64,000 bases of DNA from positions 10,049,501 to 10,113,500 of the forward strand of contig NC_073358.2 of NCBI RefSeq assembly GCF_027580225.2. The letters run 5' to 3'. Shown piece by piece: positions 57,013 to 64,000 of this stretch (its first letter is position 1; each line of letters opens with the position of its first letter). The position numbers and the translations under genes are program-made. Below the pieces are notes generated by a model, which saw nothing but the letters and a program-made list of their open reading frames with translations, was not told the DNA's origin and ran no database searches. The stretch is from Misgurnus anguillicaudatus (Eukaryota > Chordata > Actinopteri > Cypriniformes > Cobitidae).

Positions 57013-57463
57013 CCTTAGTCGATAGCCGCCATCCGGTAGCGCCGCCATCTTAGTCGTGTCCGCATTCAAGATGAGAGCGTACGCAGTTTATGGAGGTTTC
57101 ACTGCTGCTTTGTGCCCCTGCCCTCCGCATTTGTCATACGTCACTAAGACAAGTGTGTACACTACACTAATACTCCCTCCTGAATACAGAGGAGATGAAG
57201 ATGGCGGCGCTACCAAAAGCTAGTTATTTTCGTTTATAAAGTTTTAAATATGGACATTTCTACAACAACAACACGCGTATTACCCTCAGAAGACCTTTGT
57301 TTATCATCCTGGAGCCGTTTGGATTTCTTTGGGGAAGGATGTATGCACATTTTTTTAGTCTTTAAGGAGCTGGACCCCGTAACTTTACTGTTTAACAGCT
57401 GGAAGATATAAGACATTTTCTAAAACAACTGAAAACGTGTTCATCTGAAAAATGATGGACATA

Positions 57464-58222
57464 TAGCCTGGCTAACACCAGACCAGTCTCATAGAGAATG
57501 AGACGTGGTCTGGGAACCCTATGCTCATTTTCTCGATTTTGAGGCATGGTTTACGAATGCCCAGAGCCGTTTATTGGGCGCTACGAATGTCTATCAAATG
57601 CATCTGTACGTAGCTCATAGCCAATCGTTTCAATTATACCAGATGACGTATGTAGAGCGTCATCAATTCAAACGTAAACAACTTTTTATTGGTGCGTGTG
57701 CACACAGCTGAAAGCTATGCAACTAAACCGGTAGCTGTATATTGATATTGAAAAGCAACACAATTTAGTGGCAACCACAGTACAGGCATAATGACAATAT
57801 GATATTAATAAATACAACTTACCATTTATAAGTTAATTGTACTTTGTTGACGACGATGCCTAGCAGGTTGGTCCTATAAAACTTTGTGGTTATCACGTCT
57901 TGCCATATACAAACATCGTTCTTGGATATGAAAGTGTTTAATGCCAAAAGTTGCTCTTTTTTAAATAAACTTGCGTTCAAAACTACTTAAAACACTGTCT
58001 AAGGCTGCATTGAAATGTAACTTTGCGTCTGTTGGTTTGTTGGTTTGTAACAAATAACAAACTGCTTCAGTGTGTCGCATAGACGTAGTCATCGTCTTGC
58101 TGCCCCCTCCCCGTTCTGTGATTGGTTCCCTATTTCAGGGGCAAAAGGGGGCCATAGTTTCCATGCTAAACTTGCAGCGTGAATAAATTCGCGCACAAGG
58201 CAGCATTGGGAAACCCAGGCTA
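57464..58222. mobile_element. TAGCCTG-ended transposon, second copy type
   Basis: It starts TAGCCTGGCTAACACCAGAC and ends AAACCCAGGCTA. The flanking 9-mers ATGGACATA (57455-57463) and TTAGACATA (58223-58231) agree at 7 of 9. It shares end sequence with 21370-22200. No helicase fragment was seen in this copy. Confidence 0.65.
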
Positions 58223-58576
58223 TTAGACATATGCATTTCGGATGGCTTTGGGGTGAGTAAATCATGGGTTTAATATCATTTTTGGCCGAACTATCCCTTT
58301 AAGTGACCTTTATACTTCTGTGTTGCATTATTTTTTTCTGTGTCTGAAAAGTAACACCACACCATGCTGCGCTTCCTTTCAGCCATGATGCTGAAAGTGT
58401 TTGTGTGCACACAAATGCGCCTGTTGAATGGCACATCACTCGGCCTACGCAGTTGCAGACAGATCAATGTGTATTGTCAAACACACAGGAACACTAACGA
58501 TTAACTTCTAGGCATTGATTTATCGATACTGCAGCATCAATTTGCACATCCCTAATATACAGTCAGACCCCTTCAG

Positions 58577-59308
58577 CAGGGTTCCCACACCTTAGTTAAT
58601 TTCAAATTCAAGGACCTTTCAAGGACTTTCCAGGTCCAATACCCTCAAATTCAAGGACTAAATTTGGGGACACATTTCAAGTGAAAGCAAGGTTACATTG
58701 TGTTACTTTTTAAGATACATTGTTACAGTTCCCTTCCAAAGGAACTTGCGGTGCTTCACTGCGGTGACACTTTGGGGACACTTCCAGGGGTAAGTGCGTC
58801 TGAATGTGTATATTAAATTCAACCAATGATGAGGCTTAACAACAAAGACGGGGTAACGCAGGAGCCAGGAAGTATATCACTATCTGAAATATTGCCAAAG
58901 ACGGCGTTACAGGGATGCAGGAAGTATGGCAAGGGAGATGCAGCGTCTCGTTCCCTTCTCAGGGAACAACAGTTACATACATAACCCAAGACGTTTTGAT
59001 GTGTCAAACACAACTATGCAAAAAAGCATTTTGGTATGAATTAACATTCACATACAGAAGATATAAGCATTTATAGCGAACATTTTAGCATGTGTGCTTA
59101 AAAGGCTAGACATTTGATGATATTATCCTACACTACACAAGGAATAATATGGATTTTTTTCCCAGAAAACTTCTTGCATAAAATAGATTCAAGCACTTTC
59201 AATGACCCGTATCAATGTATGTATATTTTCAAAAACTTTCCAGGGCCTTGAATTATTTCCCCCAGATTCACAAACTTTCAAGGATTTCAAGGACCCGTGG
59301 GAACCCTG
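58577..59308. mobile_element. Foldback MITE, CAGGGTTCCC ends
   Basis: 732 bp. The ends read CAGGGTTCCCACACCTT and CGTGGGAACCCTG, with CTTCAG on both sides (58571-58576 and 59309-59314). Sub-terminal CAAGGACTTTCAAGG words are inverted between the arms. No coding frame. Confidence 0.8.
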
Positions 59309-59314
59309 CTTCAG

Positions 59315-60111
59315 GATCACAGATCCACAGTGGCGGCTCGTGACTGCTCATCCGAGGGGCGCAAATTCAAAATAAGGGTTCGGAGTGTCATGTGTGTTGC
59401 TTGTGTTTTCAAGATATGTGTTTGTTGCGTCATGTGAACCATGTGCATCACGTGTTTTGTCAAAATAAGTGCCTGATGCACGTGTCAAGAATGTTTATGA
59501 TAAAAGAGATGCTCACGTTCACAAAATAAACGCCAGACACTCCCTTAACACTAAAATTTGATTACACATGAGATTTTGCGAGTATCTGGCAAACGCGAGC
59601 GTCTCTATTATCATAAACCCTTTAGACTCGTCTGCAGCAGGCACTTAAAATGACACGTGATGCACATATGTTCACTCGACGCACCAAACACATATTTTGA
59701 AATTACGAACCACACACATGAAGGGCTACATACATGTGATGAACTTCACACCGAGCGCCGATTTTTTTAAATTCCCGAACACCAGCAGTTTTGGCTGCTA
59801 GCGATCATGTAAACCATCACATCAGCATTGGTAACTCAAACATGTCGAAGCACTGCTCAAGTTCCCAAAAGGAGCCCCTGTTGAACACAAATCATGCAAT
59901 GGGTTTGGCATGAGAAGCATTTTGGTAATAAATTTGGTCACAATGTAATCACAGGTGTACAGTAGTTCATCACAATAACTACAGACACGTTCCACTATAA
60001 CATCTGACAACAAAGCAGGTCTTTGTTTTGAACAATATAACAATTGCAATCATACTGTAAAACATTTTGCTTGTCCTATCTTCTTTACAATAAACGTGAC
60101 TCCTTTTGCAT
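59315..60111. other. Repeat-derived spacer
   Basis: The first half (AGTGGCGGCTCGTGACTGCT onward) looks like part of a dispersed element, with CACGTG/CATGTG words in inverted orientation around 59400-59700. The far end is not defined. No gene was seen. Confidence 0.4.
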
Positions 60112-60115
60112 TTAA

Positions 60116-60652
60116 AGTGCACCTACTTCATTGCTAAAAAACATTATTTGGTATAATACAAGATTGGTTTATGGTTTAAAAACACATTATTTTCCACATA
60201 CCGTACATTTTTGTAGCTTCAGATTTACCTGTCTTCCTCAAACGCTCGGATTTTGTACAAAACTCATCGACTTAAAAAGCTCTGTGTCCCTGATTTGCCA
60301 GCTAATCTGTACGTTGTGATTGGCCTAAATACCTCTGACGTCAGCTGGAAATGTGACGCTCCTTATCATGTTTTAAAGATTCGCTCACAATGCAATGCTA
60401 ACAGGAGTTAACTTACAGGCTGAGTCCGAAGCGGGAGGAATTATGCTAATGTCAGTCTTGTCTACATCAACAAGCCCAGGAAGTAAACTGTTTCCTATAA
60501 TCCGTGTGTTTGTTGTAGTCCAAGAAAAGAGATTTATGTTGGAGTATATTCGTGTCATCGCTTACTTTGGGGTTTGTACCTTTTGCATATAGTTAACACA
60601 CACTTACACACCAAAGGAAATGTAAAATGGTGAATCGGACCATAGGATCTCT
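60116..60652. mobile_element. TTAA-flanked MITE, complete family member
   Basis: It starts AGTGCACCTACTTCATTGC and ends GGACCATAGGATCTCT, with TTAA at 60112-60115 and 60653-60656. It serves as the uninterrupted reference for 26653-28170. Frames such as the one at 60395-60592 recur in both copies because the DNA is related; they show no protein-family motif. Confidence 0.72.
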
Positions 60653-60659
60653 TTAAGTC

Positions 60660-62290
60660 TATGGCATTGGTACATTTTTGGCCAGAGTGTCCGAATGCTT
60701 TTCATGGCCACTCTTTTCAAATTTTGACTTTCATGTGAATTTCCTTGTGTGTGTGTGTGCGTTTGTATGCACATGACACACTCTCGCATCCAGTCCTCAT
60801 CTCCAAGACACAACACACACAGACATTCAAATACTGAAAAAGTGAAGGATGGGTGACTTTTATTGGTGCCGCAATAAAAGACTCTAATGAAAGGATGGAG
60901 AGTCCAAAAGAGAGAAAGAGGCATTCAGAGGGAGGGGCAGAGGAGTGTGAAACAAGGTCTCATCCATCAGTGGTGTAGAGGAGCGACATTCCAGCACTGT
61001 TAAACGGGAGGACACACTCACTCACTGCCACAATGGAGGGGGGGCAGCTGGGCCGCAGCTGGGAGGAGCGAGGAGTCAATACACAACCTCCCTCGCCTCC
61101 TTCTTCAGCTTTCTGTTCTTCTCACAGCCGATTCAGCTGACTCTATGGCCATGACCAATGTAAATTTCGGACGCTCAAAGCATGCATACCAGCGACGGGC
61201 TCTTTGAAGACTTTGAAATTTGCCTTTTTCGCTGTTTTAGCTGAAGGTCTCGGTGAATGCTTTTGTGGGTAGAGGTTCTGATAGAAAGTTCAATTTAACA
61301 TTTTAGGGGGTTTCTTTGAAAAACTGCGTCTCATCTTCGCATCGTTTGTCTTCATGACAAAGACTCCCTTAATTTTTCTCCTTTCTCATTCCTTTCCATT
61401 AATGAATGCAAGCTAAAGTGTTCATATCAGCAATAAGACATTGGAGAACTTTGAAATGTGTGACCCAGCATGTAAAACCCAGCTAAAGTCATGAGTTTGT
61501 CTGGTTTATTCTGCACATTTTTAAATCTTTAATATTGACTGATGTTAAAGATTGAAATCAATGATTGAAAAAGATTATTAGACTTTAGGGTCACATTTGG
61601 GTTTTGCCAAAAAGTATGGGATTGGTAAGCAAGAAAGATTTTGGTTGAAGGATCGCACACTTATTTTGGGAAGTCTTGTGAGTTATTGCATTATTCTTGC
61701 TCTCGAACCCTCATCCAATGCTCGGTGTAGACTCACTGAAGGATTTGTTATTTGCCCTTCCACTTTTGTTATATCCGAAGAGTGTACATAGTTTCGTGTT
61801 GTTGTTTTTTTGACACATACACAGCCATTCACTGTATGACGTGCAGTGAAATGGTTGGTGCAACTATTCTCTACAATTTACAATAACAATTAGAAAAAGA
61901 ATATAAAAAAGATACCTTGTTTGTTGCTTTCCTAACTCTCGCCCATCGAGTGTGGGTCAGCGGGCCGCCGGTCTGTGCTGAGAACGCTCAGGGTCTGTTG
62001 GTGGTTTGTATGTGTGTAGGGAGAGTTTGGTCAGACTGGATGGAGCAGGTGATTTTGGCTTTTTGGAGAGCACCCTTTCACACCCCTCTTATTTTGCGCT
62101 TGAGCAGCGTGAAGAGGTGGGAGAGGCGAAGGGCCTCCAATCCTCTTTCGCAAGGGTTGCACCTGCCCAAAGTGAAAGAGAGAGAGAGAAAATGGTGAAC
62201 TCTGACCAGCTGACCTCAGCCCTGCTCATGTTCACCTGCCCTTGTGTGATAGTAATACAGACACTTGTTTACTTGTGTTACGGTGCTTGA
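60660..62290. other. Repeat-poor spacer, possible conserved block
   Basis: The 60890-61400 part is complex and free of inverted repeats (GGGGGGCAGCTGGGCCGCAGC near 61038, CAGCTG E-boxes, GCATGCATACC). 61900-62200 is similar. Open frames overlap on several strands without likeness to known proteins. Enhancer function is a guess. Confidence 0.3.
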
Positions 62291-63355
62291 ATATAACAGA
62301 ACATGGAGCATCTAAAACCCACTAAACCCCCACAGGATTTATAAAATTACGGCTTTAGTTGTTGTTCAATAAATAATTACATTTATAAATTACATTATTC
62401 ACAATAAATTAATCCCAATTATTTTTTAACTTAAATTGAATATAATTAAATATTTTATAATTTACAAGGTTTATCCAATCCGAGCCAGAATTTTGTTTTA
62501 TAAATATTTTCAGCTTGCACAATGCTAAGAAAGCAAAATAATAACTTATATAAGAAGTATACGAGTAAATGATTTTGTGTTTAGGTTTGTAAACCATTCA
62601 GAAACTCAAGTTAGACAATAAAATGAGAGAAAGTAAAAAATAATCTTGTCACCTTTGCACTGCAATGATATGATCGAATACTTCACTTCTCCAACACATT
62701 ATCTTTTGTATTTTCCACCTGATAATATTCAATGCTGTATTGATCCAATAAGGTTTGTGCCTTATAGAAGGGGCTTTGCTTTATAAACACATGATTTTTA
62801 GTTTTAAGTAATAATCCGATTGTTTCAGCTTCATTAAATTTACAGTCATGCATTTAAACCTTAAAGAGCTTGTGATATATGTCAGGCCAGTGTAATATAT
62901 GTTGCTTTCATAAAATTATTTTCCTTTTTGTTGCTCGGGGCAACGTTGTGCAGTCAGGCAGTCATGCATTGAATAAGTGCATAATTTTAAATAATGTGAT
63001 GTTTGTTTTTCAAAAACGTGCACACACAGGCACGGCACTCTTTACATAGCATTAAACAAACTTTGGCTATTTTTAAATCGCTTTTCCTAAATTTTTATAA
63101 TCTCATGTTGACACTCAAAATGCTCATTTTACCATTTATCACGTGAGAAATGTATTGATTTTTCCTTAAATTATACCAGATATTATTTAGCATTATCATC
63201 ATGATTAACATTATCTTGATTTTGAAAAAAAAAAACACTGCTACTAGTGCCATGCACACAAATAATAAGATCAATAAGATTAGATACATAATATGTTTTA
63301 TAAATTTCATAATGCAAAAATGAAGTTTTCGAAAAATGCTTGCTTCCATAACCAT
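62291..63355. other. AT-rich spacer, no feature
   Basis: No exons, transposon ends or tandem repeats could be supported. Confidence 0.5.
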
Positions 63356-63757
63356 TTGTGACCCTGGACCACAACACCAGTCATAAGTCACATGGGTATA
63401 TTTGTAGCAGTTGCCAACAATATATTGTATGGGTCAAAATTATAGATTTTTTATGCCAAAATCATTAAGATATTAAGTAAAGATCATTTTCCATGAAGAT
63501 ATTTTGTAAATTTCCTACCATAAATATATCAAACACTATTTATCATTAGTAATATGTGTTGCTAAGGACTTCATCTGGACAACTTTTTTTCTTAATATTT
63601 AGATTTTTTTGCACCCTCAGATTTTTCAAATAATTGCATCTCATCCAAATACTGTCCCATCCTAACAAAGCTTACATCAATTAAAAACGTATTTATCAGA
63701 TGATGTATTTTAAATAATTGACCCTTATGATTGGTTTTGGTCCAGGTCCATTTATTT
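63356..63757. mobile_element. MITE with TGTGACCCTGGACCAC end
   Basis: The left end, TGTGACCCTGGACCACAACA, pairs with a worn right end around 63735-63757 (TTGGTTTTGGTCCAGGTCC). A very common cyprinid non-autonomous design. AT-rich interior. Confidence 0.65.
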
Positions 63758-64000
63758 GCTAATGCAAACTTTAATGTTTTGTATCTATTGCAATGACATT
63801 CATACTTTTAAGTGTGCTTATTGTGACATTTTACTTTTGGGCACCCTTGTATGGGGTACTGTAAAAAAACTGCAAAAAGTTGACATAACTTATAAAAACA
63901 CGTTTAATCTGTTCAACTTAATTTGTTAACTTAAAGTAACATAAAAATATATGTTGATATGTCATTTTAAAGTGTATGCAGTACAAGTGCACTGTAAAAA
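63758..64000. other. AT-rich end of window
   Basis: Contains AAAAGTTGACATAACTTATA (about 63877-63896), which resembles a stretch at about 30060-30110 and indicates another dispersed repeat that runs off the window. Confidence 0.4.

Noticed and set aside
61917..62290. Two overlapping frames of about 94 codons
   Set aside because: No splice sites, start context or family likeness. Alternative frames are equally open.

Overview
The window reads as nuclear DNA of a ray-finned fish, most likely a cyprinid. It holds four intron-rich protein genes whose encoded proteins match vertebrate families. Two are convergent, and almost every intron and spacer is filled with teleost-type DNA transposons: hAT-like and TTAA-flanked MITEs, Tc1-like elements and tRNA-derived SINEs. 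The call is made from protein resemblance and repeat style. No database search was possible.

Layout. (1) 1.6-11.8 kb, + strand: a nine-exon PA-TM-RING E3 ubiquitin ligase closest to RNF167 (401 aa), with introns packed with nested MITEs. (2) 15.5-25.2 kb, + strand: WASF3/WAVE3 (461 aa, eight coding exons), an activator of the Arp2/3 complex. Its first coding intron carries a ~3.4 kb array of a 33-bp minisatellite. A later intron holds a foldback element into which a second transposon, carrying a RecQ-like helicase fragment, has inserted. (3) 28.6-29.6 kb: a repeat-free, complex-sequence spacer that may be a conserved non-coding block. (4) 31.1-38.15 kb, + strand: gtf3a (TFIIIA, nine C2H2 zinc fingers), with one splice junction that does not keep frame when consensus sites are used. 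(5) 38.25-41.1 kb, - strand: mtif3 (mitochondrial initiation factor 3). Its stop codon lies only 92 bp from that of gtf3a. (6) 42-64 kb: no convincing gene. This part has several candidate conserved non-coding blocks (43.0-43.9, 45.5-46.06, 46.8-47.4 and 60.9-61.4 kb), a Tc1-like element split by two younger insertions, a second Tc1-like wreck and many MITEs.

The order WASF3 - GTF3A - MTIF3 is the conserved vertebrate order known from human chromosome 13, which supports orthology. The genes are not an operon. gtf3a (5S rRNA transcription) and mtif3 (mitochondrial translation initiation) are convergent neighbours whose 3' ends probably overlap.

The long open frames in the 33-bp array (1171 codons) and the 47-bp array (230 codons) follow from stop-free repeat units and are not treated as genes. 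The observations most worth following are the RecQ-bearing TIR element with 9-bp target duplications, the 33-bp array, the gtf3a splice anomaly, and the large set of elements flanked by exact TTAA.
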